64,000 nucleotides of DNA from positions 1 to 64,000 of the forward strand of contig JAYJMM010000061.1 of NCBI GenBank assembly GCA_037349105.1, given 5' to 3'. This document shows positions 31,118 to 42,150 of this stretch, one piece after another; positions within the stretch are counted from its first letter, which is position 1, and each line of letters begins with the position of its first letter. The position numbers were made by a program, and so were the translations under genes. A model generated the notes under the pieces. It was not told the DNA's origin, searched no databases, and saw only the letters and a program-made list of their open reading frames with translations. The DNA comes from Limnomonas spitsbergensis (lineage: Eukaryota > Chlorophyta > Chlorophyceae > Chlamydomonadales).

Positions 31118-31826
31118 TTTACGAACCGCACGGTCCTGCAGGTGTGCTGGCGACACCCCCTACAAAACCTGCTAACGTTAGGCTTCTGCCCCTTGTTCCT
31201 ACTGCAATCTGGTGAGGATCTGCTAGTCAAGGCCGGACGGCAGGTACAGCAATTACGCGGGATAGGCCTCGCCTTCCGCTTTTATGCTCACTAAATTTTT
31301 AATCTGGCGGAATCCTCCTTCGTCCTTTTGAGCAACTCACACCTTTGTTGGCTGGGCTGCTTCTAGCTGGCACACGTCCCGCGTGGATGTCTCGCGTCCT
31401 GCGCGGATATATCCTCTTGCGTAGTGTCCGCTCAGCTCTGCGCTCCTGCGGGGATCCTTTGGCACACCCACAAGATTTCAAACTTGGATGTTCTATCCAC
31501 AAGTTCACTTCTGTCAATGATGAAAGATTGGATCCACCTGATCACAATCTGCAGTCACACAGGAAATTATCTGCTGGGTGTATAAATCCACAGCCAGATC
31601 TTCAAGCCACTCCTGGACTCAACACTAAGCTGCCACGCTTAGTGATTCTCAGGGTTTAACTTGGCAATCTCTCTATGGAGATTACCACAGCAAAGTGCAG
31701 TTCAAATGCTGTCCAAGGTCGTTTGCATGCAAACAAATTTCCAATTTCGCTGCACAAGCACCTTTAGCAGGAATTGGCAAATTAAGCTGATCAGGCTAAA
31801 TCCACTTCGTCCCTTTCTAAAGGACA
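31118..31826 (-). other. 5' leader and candidate self-primer site, element 2
   Basis: 31803-31826 is the equivalent of the element 1 primer-site candidate. Its reverse complement is found in alpha near 32236-32257 with about 22 of 24 positions kept. The rest is non-coding leader similar to 1518-2199. Confidence 0.5.
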
Positions 31827-32456
31827 CGCGATGTGCGCTTCAGGTCCGTGGCGGACTTCTTTCCTCACGGCAGTGATGGACGCCTACGGGCAGGCTCAGT
31901 GACTCTTCACTGGCTGCGAGTGCTCAGCGAGTTAAGCAGCTAACTGGTTATTTGTATGTATAGCAATTGACTTAGGTAGCATAGGCCTTCTGGCCGTCTG
32001 GGCGCGATCCAGCTGGGCTATGTTAAGGGCACTTACCGCGCAACACGCGGAGAGGTAGACGGGACGTAGACTGCGTACTTCTTCTTCTGCAGGGTCTCGG
32101 TTCTCTTACTGGGGTACTTGTCTCCAGCTAGATCAGCTGGGGCTGAGCTAGACTTGACTCGGATTAAGGTACTGACTTAAGTGAAAGCTGCAGGTCTCGA
32201 AGACGGCCGGTGCTTGTTACAAATAGAGGTCTGTCCTTTAGAAAGGGACGAAGTAACTAGTTTAGGCAATTGCCGGGATACAGGGACCCGGCAGGCCCAA
32301 TTCAGAGTACGGTAGAACCTGTCAAATCTCCCGGCGTAAGCGGGTTTCTAGGTCTCAGTTCAAATCCGGAGACTCCGCAGAGAAGCTGCGGAGTCACTGA
32401 GACCGCTAACTGCGGTCTAAACGGTTCTGTCACGTATACTGCAATATACTGTGACA
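31827..32456 (-). repeat. Block alpha, 5' copy, element 2
   Basis: 630 bp forming the 5' end of element 2. It ends on the plus strand with ...ACTGTGACA followed by TAGG. No beta follows it on the internal side. Confidence 0.85.
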
Positions 32457-32460
32457 TAGG
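32457..32460. repeat. Target-site duplication of element 2, right copy (TAGG)
   Basis: Second copy of 22716-22719. Taking out the element plus one TAGG restores a continuous reading frame across the exon. Confidence 0.85.
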
Positions 32461-34026
32461 CAAGACGACATGATCCTTGTCCCGTTGTCAAACATGGCCA
32501 GTAAGTCCTCATCAGTGGTGAGTGGTCCACCTGCCAATGCCAGTAGTACTCCGCTTGCAGCTGGTGGAATGGCAGTATAACTGGGTGAAGCCATCAGGCA
32601 GCCTGGCTATGAAGCCGTTACTTGAATGGGGTGGCACCCGAGCCCCAGCTGCGGGCAGTATCTGCAGAACAAGGGGGGCCAAATGACAAATATTGGGCCA
32701 GTACAAACGGTGAGAGGGGGGATTTCTTGGACGGTGATTTAAATGCTATCCAGGATATCTTACCGGCAACAGCCTATCAGAGGATAGAAATGCAGCCCGT
32801 TCTTCTGTGCCTTCTTCACCCAGGTCGGGCGAACCATGTATGCTTCCTTCTGGTCCGTATTGAAGGCATGCCCTTTGAAGGCCTCCAGATTGTACAGGTA
32901 GCACACACGGGTGGCAGCCTCTTCCAGGCACAGGTGCTCCAAGTACAGCGGTTATCCTCCCAGGCCATCTCCATGGGCGGGGGGGGGAGGGGGAGGGGCA
33001 ATCACAACAAGGGGGGCGTTTGAGGGGCCAGCCCTGGCAACAGTCATCTTAGCCACATCTCCACGGCGGCTGCTGGTCCTGCGTGCCGGGGTTGCTGCTA
33101 CTCTGCTTGCTGGGGGGGCAGACGGGGCTGCGGGGGGGGGGGGGGGGAGGCTGGGCACGCAAGCGGTGGGCTGCCATCACAGCAGATGGACCTCTTATGA
33201 TTGCGCCAGCATCATCTTGAGCCTGGATCCCTTCTCCAGAGGTGTATAGCCACTTCCCGCCGAGGTGTTCAATTGTCTCCTTGAATTGGTGTTGCACGAA
33301 AAACTGCTCAAAGGGTGCGCCACGAGAAGAAGTAGTTGAAACAACGTAATGGGATGGGGAAGTCACCAGGGGGGGCCACCTTGCCAATGCCCACACATAA
33401 TCTGTAGGCATTGCATGCTGTTGTACACTGCACGGTCAAACACAAGGGCACTGCAAGGGAGTGGGGAACATCATTATGTTCTGCTTTCAATCACCATCAT
33501 GTCAGATAAGTGAAACTATTTAGAAAACCAGAAGATGGAAATAACTCGTAAAGCGTTTTCTCCACTCCGAAGAAAACAACGGCTTATGGGACATGCATGC
33601 ACAGACGGTACACTCCAAATAGGCCCCAAGACTGCTGAGTGACATTTGGGATTCATGACTATTTGGAAACCATGCAGAACCAGACTAGGAGATGGGCTCC
33701 TAAGTAAATAAGTAGTAATGCATCGGTGGTGATTAAGGAAGTGTAGGGGTCCAGCAATAGAAGACTGGAAAGGACAGTCTATGAATGGGTACTCCCAATA
33801 AGAGCTCCATGGGTGATGACCAGAATCTTTAAAGTCCTTGGGGATAATGCACTTACTTGTCCACCGCTGCAAGTCTCGCGCTGGTGAATGAGGGCCGGGA
33901 GTTCAGGAATGCCTTCATGTCCCCGTGCCGCATAGTCACGGAGGGGACAATAACATGGAGCGACAGCTTGTACATGAACCTTCGAGGGGTCATGCCATAC
34001 GTCGTTGCTGTGCCAATGTGTTCTAT
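32461..34026 (-). pseudogene. Archaeo-eukaryotic primase half of a primase-helicase gene, interrupted by element 2
   Basis: Exons, minus strand: 34026-33857 and 33450 onward, joined in phase through a GTAAGT...TTGCAG intron. Others follow near 33330-33180 and 32940-32775, then 32661 down to the element 2 insertion. Motifs: KLSLHVIV (S-x-H motif II of AEP primases), ALVFDRAVYNSMQCLQI (motif III, Asp-x-x-Val-Tyr), then a PrimPol/UL52-type zinc segment with YCP, PPHSSNG and YCHSTSC. The Asp-x-Asp motif I was not found, so the 5' end is missing or lies further upstream. One-base frame breaks occur at a C7 run near 33372 and at about 32655 and 32545. Role in the family: DNA primase/polymerase fused to an SF3 helicase, as in many DNA viruses and virus-like elements. 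A host origin for this copy is not excluded. Confidence 0.68.
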
Positions 34027-34204
34027 CTGTGGCCATGACGGGGACAAACTTATGTGCCTCCATGACGACCATCACATGGTCTCCGGGATACCCACCAGCA
34101 GCTACATGCATTGTAATTGGACAGGGGGCAGGGGGTCACCATCACGAGGATCCGAGGATAAGAATACTGCAAATCATGGGGATTACATCCGTCACTGAGG
34201 GATA

Positions 34205-34500
34205 AGGGTTGTTTAAGGAGTCCTTATAGCTCCTTATAACCATTATAAACGAAAAGCAAATCTGTAAATGTCTTTAAGGAGGTTTTAAGCTCCTTATAAC
34301 CATTTTAGGTGCAATTAAAATACCCTTAAAATCAAGCTTAAAATACCCTGAAACGCAGGCTTAAAATGCCCTTAAACTCTGGATTAAAATGCCCTTAAAC
34401 TCGGTATTCTTAACACACGCTTATCCATAGAGTCAGAATAAGGTGGTCATAAGCCCCTTATAACCATTATAAACGAAAAGCAAATCTGTATGGTGGGTCA
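34205..34500. repeat. AT-rich dispersed short repeats
   Basis: The phrase CCTTATAACCATTATAAACG followed by AAAAGCAAATCTGTA occurs at about 34231-34268 and 34458-34491, with a partial third copy near 34288. The phrase AAAATGCCCTTAAACTC is repeated twice between them. No gene is seen. Confidence 0.7.
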
Positions 34501-34577
34501 GTGACGATGAGCATACAATGTCAATGTTGACGATAAAATAAGCTCACCTATCACAAGTAGAGCCACCACGAAGCTAG

Positions 34578-34720
34578 AACAAAAAGCGCCACGGCTACTG
34601 CTATCAGCACGACGGCTACTGCTATCAGCACGAATGCCTTCGCCCACAAAAAGCGCCACGGCTATTGCTAGCCAGCACCACGGCTACTGCTATCAGCACG
34701 AATGCCTTCGCCCACGCTTC
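34578..34720. repeat. Short tandem repeat of GCCACGGCTACTGCTATCAG type
   Basis: Four to five copies of a 20-26 bp unit (CACGGCTACTGCTATCAGCA) interleaved with AATGCCTTCGCCCACAAAAA. Overlaps the 3' end of the weak minus-strand frame next to it. Confidence 0.7.
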
Positions 34721-35032
34721 CCGTGCTAATGCTGTCGCAAGGCTGACAAAATACTTGGTTTTCTTTCTAGCAGGGTAGTACCGAAGTCTGTCGAAATAGC
34801 CAGGGTCCGCGGACTCTGGCTCTGGCCAAATTCGGCTACATCTGGGAGCGGAACAGGCGTAGCTTAGTTCCTCTGGCGCTGGACTCGACAATAACAGTTT
34901 TCCTATTCTATGTGAGCTGCTCCCACTAGGTCTGCCTAGGTGTACCGGTCGCTGCTTGTATCGAACACTCATGAATAGAAGTGATTTGGTCAGTGTGACA
35001 AAGCCTCTAGTGGGCGATTCCTTACTTGTCAA
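34625..35032 (-). CDS. Hypothetical protein, weak call
   Basis: 135-codon frame. Its central part (PEELSYACSAPRCSRIWPEP, GYFDRLRYYPARKKTKYFVS) looks like natural protein, and the C-terminal hydrophobic stretch (AKAFVLIAVAVVLAS) is encoded by the tandem repeat at 34578-34720. No family is recognised and no splice signals were confirmed. Could be one exon of a larger gene or chance. Confidence 0.25.
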   Translation of the reverse strand: MTSKESPTRGFVTLTKSLLFMSVRYKQRPVHLGRPSGSSSHRIGKLLLSSPAPEELSYACSAPRCSRIWPEPESADPGYFDRLRYYPARKKTKYFVSLATALAREAWAKAFVLIAVAVVLASNSRGAFCGRRHSC

Positions 35033-35039
35033 TCACTAG

Positions 35040-36495
35040 TTCATCAAGTGGAACCGTGGAATGCTGATGCGCTACGGCGGGGTTAAACTCCATGTCCAAA
35101 GGCGCACACCACATGTGCAATGAATTCAACACCACATGTGCAACAACACTAGCAGCACATACCTGTATACAAAAACAGCGCTACACGCGCTTTGGGATAG
35201 GCCATTTCAATTAAACATGATATATATAAATGTTGTAGCAACCAGCGGGCGCAAAGCGCTCTATTGGGAGGCAATTTTGTGCGACCTTATAGCCGCCTTA
35301 AATCGTCCTTATTGGTTAAGGATGGTTAAGCGTGTACAAAGTGTGGATATTCTCCACAGTGCATATGCAGCCTAGCTTGAGTATTGACAAGGTGTTCTCC
35401 AACAAAAATACTGTTCAACTCGCATGGGCCACGTGCGTGTGCTAGAACCTCCTTCTCCACCTCATCATGCAGCATGGGCAAATACTCAGGTAGGAGGCTC
35501 AGGGGGATCTTACTGCATAATTGAGAAAGCGTATTGGTATAACATGGAATGACGCCAGCTGATGCAAAGGGGAAGCACGCTCAAGCGCACCAGTCAATAT
35601 CCAGGTATAACGCGCATGGAGTCTCCGCTATGAATTCCTCCACCATGGATGGGGTGCGCTTTCCCCCGACCTGGTTACTTAAATGAGCGTGTGTCTCTGT
35701 TAAGCACCATAAAATAAGTATTAGATAGGTTTATACAACCAAGTTGGTTAATGTTCCCACCTGCCAGATTCCATGTGCAGGCGGTGCGTGGTGTCTCTGA
35801 GTGGCATGTTTGTAGTCTCTGAGGAGGTTGGCATTGGTGGCTTGACATATTTCTGTGTTGCCGATCTTGGGGAGAAAATGGGCCAAGAAGGGGGTCGTGG
35901 ACCTCTTTGAGTGGGCTGCCTTTAGCCGGTCTTCCGTGCGGCTCTCATCCTCGCGACTCTACGGCGTAGGGAAAATTTGCCGGGGAGGCAAAGCTTCCAC
36001 ACCCTCTTACTTCGGTATCTTTACGAATCTCTGTCGGGGAGGTGCTGCGAAATGATGGATGAGGATTGAAGTCAAATTGTGATCCACCACCGATTGAGAT
36101 TATCCGTTTAAGATGGCCGGGGCTCTTGCTTTGGATCATTACAATGATTAAATCAGCGAATTGGAGGAGCGTTCATGAGGAAAAGCTAGATCACAATTTG
36201 AAAATTGTATAGCCTCTAAACCCTATCATAAATTAAATCACCGTAAACATGCGGCTCCATTCTGAGGGTCGATAGACATTAGCATCATTAAGCAATATTT
36301 CGTTATGGCAAAAAGACCTCTGGAAGCATCGACTTCGTTGAATGATGTATGCGCTCTCCCCGGGGCATAGGAGGTCCTCCAGAAACCCGGGAGCGGATCA
36401 GAGCCTTGCGAAGCTTGCGTACGCCATAACAAGGTCATTCTACTGATGCGGTCATCGATTGAAGCTTTACAAGATAAAAAAAAGTAAATTATTGA
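35040..36495. other. No gene recognised
   Basis: About 1.45 kb, AT-richer than the flanking genes. Short frames at 35855-36055 (plus) and 36238-36567 (minus) have no recognisable motif or splice context. Confidence 0.5.
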
Positions 36496-36756
36496 AGACA
36501 AAAACCGATTCGCGAAGCCAGGCCCCTCCGTCCCCCGACTCCTAGCACCCTGCTTGAGGACATTCACAAGGCGGCTTTGCGCACTATCGAGATTGCGGAG
36601 GAACTCAGCTCAAGCCTACGGCACATAAACCGGTGCCAACTCTATGCGTCCAACAAGTTCGCCTACACCCAAGTCTGCATCATGAAGATGGCTGTCAAAT
36701 TGGGGGCCAAACTTCCTGTCAACAACCCGCTGGCTGTCTACCCCACTCAACCCTAA
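36496..36756 (+). CDS. Possible terminal coding exon, unknown function
   Basis: An 86-codon open stretch from 36496 to TAA 36754-36756 with helical, natural-looking composition (STLLEDIHKAALRTIEIAEE, HINRCQLYASNKFAYTQVC, MKMAVKLGAKLP). It has no ATG near its start, so it would have to be a last exon. No family is recognised. Confidence 0.3.
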   Translation, partial: RQKPIREARPLRPPTPSTLLEDIHKAALRTIEIAEELSSSLRHINRCQLYASNKFAYTQVCIMKMAVKLGAKLPVNNPLAVYPTQP

Positions 36757-38590
36757 AGCAGGCTATAAGGTGGCGCAACAACGGCTCTTTAGATCCATGG
36801 AGTGGTAGATTCAACTGGATCTTGTTTACTGATGAATAATGCTGCATTTGCAAGCCCCTTAGAACATGCCTCCTTGCAGATATACCCCCTATGGGACACA
36901 ATGCATGGCTCACAATGCCTTCTAGTCATGCTCTATTACAATTTTACATGATTGTTTGATCAACATGGCCTGGGACAGTACTATTACTCTATCACATCTG
37001 ATTACTTTATTTGATGGCCTCGATATTTGGCTTAACAAGCCCAATACGTCGAGTTTAACCACAGTTTTCAGCTAATAATAACGAATTGATTTCATTTCCA
37101 CATGTATACCGTATGCATGTAGGAATGGGCGTAATCACCATGGGTATTGGCCTGCTGTTGACTGGAGAAATGACAAACGAACGGGAGCCCCGAATACAGT
37201 CATTGGCGGTGGCTGGGGTCAAACAACGGTTATATACATGAAAGTGTGGTACCAGACTACCAGTATCTGTAACATAATATGATTAGACGAATGTGCATAA
37301 TTGAGATTATGCTAATTCTGCACGTGGCTGGGGTAAAATGGACGAAAAAATGAATCGCCTCGAAAGGCCCCGAGGAGGGGGCAAAAAAACCATCATGAGA
37401 AAAAGTGAATAAACCCCTGGCTGACAACCTACCCACCCTCAAGCCTCCGGAACCCAGTCAAACCTTAATTTCTGAGTCATAACACAGAATTATCGGGTCA
37501 GAATAATCCCATTAGCTGATCGATGCGCTTATCATGGTATCAATCAATGTAGCTGGTTATCAAACGACCAAACAAGAATACATGAATGCATCAAAAAGTA
37601 CTTTGTATTAAGCCGCAGGGGCCATCAGCAGTTTTACGTTCATCCGCAGAGCCACTAAAACGGAAACTGGCGCATCGCTGGCGAGATAAGGCAGTTGCAG
37701 GGGTAGGAGAGATCACATAGAGCTTGACGATAAGAATACCAGTCCTGCTGTGGGAAAGTGTGCTATTTGCACGATATCGGTACTCACAGGCAAAACATCC
37801 AGATTCCGTTATTAAGTGAAGCTGCGCAACCCTTCAATAATTAATAAATCAACAGCGTCCTATTCCGCGTGGGCAAATTTAGAAAGAAATAAAATAGACA
37901 TTAAACGGTGCAAAGGTTAAGGACGTCTACAGTATAGGCAATGCACGCACGGATTTCGTGCAATTGTTTGTGAAGTTTGTACAGTCCAGAAGTGACCTCC
38001 TGGAAGCAACCAACACACAACCACAGATGAGTGGCGTGGGCATGGAACCCCATTCCTGGATTTTGAAGATTGGGGTTTTAAGGCGTTAGGCGGTGGGCTG
38101 GCGGCATGCATGGCTTATCAGTGTGTACATTCTTCATGTTTGAGGCCAACCCATGGGTATCAGGGCCTGCCATGCACGTTTGTGTTCAGGGTTAAAAGTG
38201 CAGCGGATACTCCCCCCTGGTTTAATTACATGTCCACCTTGGTCCACTCAATCTGTCCCCCGTGATATCCCTTCTTTTATGAAGCAGTCTTCTAGCACCA
38301 GCAGTTTTGGATTACTGAGAGAAGCAGAGGGTGAGAAGGCACTTCGTAAGCAAACTCAGCCCCTATGACCAAGACCAAAAGCATGGCGTCCATGGGGAAA
38401 TTCAGCCATGCGAAAGCTACACTGATCAAGTACGTTCTTCAGTTGAGGCAGCTCTAGCGCATATCGCCTGCCAGCTTGAGTATTTCACATCCCACAGGCT
38501 GCCTGGGATTCGTGCACGCAAACCAACGCGAGTTCCGGGACTCAACAAATAATAAAGCAAGTTCTGCTCAGACCAAACCCTCTCTATCCC
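36757..38590. other. No gene recognised
   Basis: About 1.8 kb with only short unrelated frames on both strands. Nothing supportable. Confidence 0.5.
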
Positions 38591-38597
38591 CTCAGCT

Positions 38598-40840
38598 TCA
38601 TCTCCCCCTGCCTCTGTCCTCCAGATGAAGCATTGCATTGAGCAGGCCTGGGCCCACGCGCTGCGGTGTTGCGCCCTTGCCAGCAAGTAGGCCCGTCAAT
38701 CTCTTTTCCTCCACGCGTAGCGCCTCCATGTCCTCCTCAGCCTCTTTTTGATCTGCACAGCAGAAGTTATAAAATTTTCGGATTTACACTACATGACATA
38801 GCTGCAGTAAAAATAACAAGAAGATACTTTTTGCGGCACTGTCCACTAACAGTGTTTTTTCATATTATTTTGCTTGGCCTTTAAAAATTGGGAGGCCAGC
38901 CGCCCAACCCTGAACCTGAGACCCTAACTCAAAAAACCAACCCGGGTGCGCAGGTGGTCCTCATCATCAGCTAAGAAAAGGCGAGCAGGAACAAGAGAGG
39001 CACACGACCAACAAGCACTCCCACAGCCGCAATAACTCATGCGGCACTTAGATTAAGGTAGAGAGACAAACTGCTACCCCGCCACAACATCCCTCTAGCT
39101 AGATCACGCTATACAACAAGAAGCCCTATCATAAGTGAATGCTGAACGCCTTGATTAAGGAATAAGTTTAGAAAGCCTGAGGTGTGGAAATGTGAGGAAG
39201 GCACGGCGGAGCCTCGCGGGTTGAGGGGACCCACTGCCCCCTGATCCCTGCCTGAGGGTCCGGGCGCCAGCAATCCCCGGTGGAGGCTTATGGGCTTTGC
39301 CCATAAGGTTCAGAAACAGTGTGTGGCATATACTCGAGTTTCTTGTCACGAACCTGTTGCAATTCACCTGTTTAAGTCCAGTCAGTCGCTCCGTAACAGC
39401 AGCAGAACTTTATATACTTTCGGTCAGGCAATTTGTATGTCCTCCCAAATGATAATTTATGGCTTCGTTTCTGGCCTGGGCATTGCCTGGGGCCATTATG
39501 GCCCAAACAAAAACACTGTCCATTGGGCTTGCTTCACTGTTGGAAGGGGGATTCAGAGGCAGCCAGGCAGAAAATGCTGTGTGTCCACCCGCAGCCCTCC
39601 TACAACTGAACAGTCCACGAGCATATCTCCCCATACCCGCTGAAGCAGTTTATGCCGTGGTGCACCATGGGGTGTAGGGTTCAAATTGGCACTGAATCTG
39701 CTGATGCGGTCATGCGGGAGTGCGAGCTGTGAGACGTCAATGCTCAGGTGTCAGATGCTCAGAGCCTCAGACGTCGAGTCTTGAGGTCATGGAGATGCGT
39801 GATTAGAAGTACTTCAAAATGTTACTTTTCGTCGGTACAGGTTCCTGCATGGTGGGTACCGACGGGGGGTACACGTCAAGACTAAAGAGGGGGTACACAT
39901 AAGGGGTCAACCTCATGCAGTATAAACCTCATGCGGTAAGCCTCACGCGGGTTATACCCTCTTGGCATATACCGGTACCTCATGCGGTAAAACCTTTTGG
40001 GGCAGACCATTGCCTGGGAGCATACTGGTTAGGTGTTCGGGTTGCTGCCTCTCTGGCGCATCGACCTTGATCTGTAGAAGACATACCGGTATGGGAGTGC
40101 AGGCATGAGGGAGGAGAGGAGCCCTCAAGCAGCCCGTTGGCCTCCTAGTCCTCAGCGTTAACTCCCGACCTTGCCCCTTCCCAGCACAGCCCGGCTGGGC
40201 CCGCCGTGACCAGGCCCGGCTTTATTTTGCTTGGACTTAACAAAGTATGAGGCCGGCCGCCCAACCCTACAAAACCTGAGACGCAAACATAAAAAACAAC
40301 CCGGGAGCGCTTGTGGCCCTCGTCGACGGAACCACTGACCTTGCTCCAGCATGGCTTTGGCCTCCTCGGCTGCTGCCTTGACAATAACGCCGCCGTGCCT
40401 AGTGAGCCAAATGCTCTTTTGGGAGATGGGGCTCCTGCGGATCGCTGTCAACGCCTCGCGCAGCTCCTGCCGCTGACGATCGCATTCCACCTTCTGCAGG
40501 GTGGCATGGGCGCACGGGTGCATGGCAGCATAGGGCATAAGCAGATGGGACCACGAACGCATGGCGGCATGGAAGCATGGGGGCATGAGCGCTGGGCCGC
40601 ATCAGCGCTTAACGCCATGGGGGTATGGCCGCATGGGATGCATGCATGCTCTTCTGTCCCAACAGGTGCTCCCATGGTTGCATGTTGGCAAGAATCGAAA
40701 CATGCAGACGCACGTGCTCCCACACATGCCCACACCTGCTTCCTGACTGCCACGAAGAGTTGCCCCAGACGCTCGGTCTCAAGAACTTCGTTCTGCAACT
40801 TCAAGACGGCTGGGTTTTGCGTCTCCTTGGCACGGGACAT
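38598..40840 (-). CDS. Prefoldin-like protein, PDRG1 type (four exons)
   Basis: Exons, minus strand: 40840-40736 (ATG, 35 codons, MSRAKETQNPAVLKLQNEVL), 40493-40340, 38970-38942 and about 38752-38598 (ending LLNAMLHLEDRGRGR and TGA). The first three join in phase (AAGCAG|GTGTGG, GCAAG|GTCAGT, TTCTTAG|CTGATG). The pattern DRQRQELREAL, then WLTRHGGVIVK, then EEAKAMLEQ, ADDEDHLRTR and EAEEDMEALRVEEKRL follows the order of PDRG1, a small prefoldin-like subunit of the R2TP-associated chaperone complex. The exon 3 to exon 4 join is one base out by my reading, so one boundary is wrong or there is an indel. A diverged duplicate of exon 3 and its intron start lies right after exon 2 (40339-40220). Confidence 0.45.
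38990..40220. other. Large intron of the prefoldin-like gene
   Basis: Within the third interval of the gene. It includes a CCTCATGCGGTAA-type short repeat at about 39905-40000 and frames at 39290-39677 that I cannot assign. Confidence 0.35.
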
Positions 40841-41391
40841 CGACGAGGCGGAAGGTGTGAGGCCCTGTTGCCTTTACTTTTCGAGTAGGTGATGATTAAT
40901 TGATCCACCAGTAGCGGTAGTTGGCTGGATACGCAAATTAGGGGTTAGCCGTTTCGTGTCGGTTCCTGCCTTATTTGCTTCCTTGCATTGACCCTTCTTC
41001 CTGACGACGACGCCTCAGACACAGAACTTATTAGGCTTACAGCGTGAACTGTGCTGATAACCATTTTCTTGCAGTTGATCAAATTCCTACAAGCGCGGAA
41101 GAGTGTGACCTAGCACGCCATTCGTTGTGAGGATGCCGTTATTTCAGTTTCGTCCCCGACGCAACATGATTGGACATGGGACAGGCATACAACGATTATT
41201 CCTCGATGTATTTCATTTTCATGATGCTGCAATGTCAGCCGGATGGCTGTCATATCGCTGACGGCATCATGCATGCTTCAATGTCAGCCCATGCATCATG
41301 CATGCAGTCTGGACCCGCTCGTGTACACGTGTTGAACGTCGTAGATATAATTGTGTACCGCTGGCAAGGTTGATTTACCCTGGCACCTCTC

Positions 41392-42150
41392 TTGTGGACA
41401 ATTCTCTCCAAGCTGTTACTTACAGATGTATGGCATTGCTCCGCTCTTTCATGTCATGCAACCCTACATGTCCCAGAGGTGCTGGCGCTAGTTGATGCAG
41501 CATACGAGCGGGCGCAGCTAAATGCAGCTGGAAGAGGGGATCCCAGAAATCCTGCCACTGAACACCGGTCTACGGCGGCCTACCTCACCTGGTTTCAGTC
41601 TGCGGCGGGCGCTTGCTGGCGCAGGCCAGGGAGTGTGCTTGTGTGCGCACGAAGTTAAGGCTGCGGCTCGGCGCTGTCAGCACAGCTGACACTCGAGGAC
41701 GGCGCAGCGGTCAGCAGCGTGACGGGCGGTGCTGCCAACGGTGTTGGGCAAGGGGAGATGGCGAGCATGTGGAGGATGCGCTGCATGTGTGCTTCCAGTG
41801 CCCTTGCGTGAAGGAGAGGCTTACGGAGAGAGGTTGGACAGGCCCCCCGGAAGGTGCCACAGACTTACAACAGTTGTACCAGGGCATTTTGGATGGGAGG
41901 CTCTGACTTTTGTTGAGGACGTCGTTCGCTTTGTTGAGGCCTAGTTTTGTTGTTTTTCCTTGCCTTCTTGGGGAAATAGGCTTGAGAGGGGCAAGGTTAA
42001 CTTCGGGCTGCCTTTTCCTTTTTTGGGGGGGGGTAGTTATTGTTTTCTTCTCCTTCTTTCCCTCTTAAGTTTCTTTTCTTCCAAAGAGACAGTTTGGCGA
42101 CCAAACCCTTTTGAGCAGGGCCCAGAGGTGTAATGTCATTGACATGGTAG
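41392..42150 (+). mobile_element. 5'-truncated non-LTR (LINE) retrotransposon tail
   Basis: Two overlapping frames (41392-41658 and 41613-41906, one frameshift apart) match the C-terminal end of a LINE reverse transcriptase. The diagnostic part is the zinc-binding pattern CCQRCWARGDGEHVEDALHV followed by CFQCPCVKERL (C-x2-C...H...C). The stop at 41904-41906 is followed by a T-rich 3' tail. Only the far 3' end is present, as expected for incomplete target-primed reverse transcription. I did not find convincing target duplications. Confidence 0.6.

Larger units (their letters stand above)
22720..32456 (-). mobile_element. Element 2: 9.7 kb deleted relative of element 1, inverted, inside an exon
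   Basis: Same family and same terminal plan as element 1, on the minus strand: alpha at the 5' end (32456-31827), leader, gag, methyltransferase fragment, integrase-PHD, 3' untranslated region, beta (23812-23583), GC, alpha (23580-22951), beta (22949-22720). Flanked by TAGG. It lacks everything between late gag and the start of the methyltransferase, about 9 kb of element 1. The two beta copies differ at roughly nine positions, so this insertion is older than element 1 or was copied from a diverged template. It is non-autonomous and its frames carry several lesions. Confidence 0.9.

Noticed and set aside
36633..36839. Tc1/mariner transposase remnant (ending WILFTDE)
   Set aside because: Only a few residues resemble the family and the rest of the frame does not; no inverted terminal repeats were seen.
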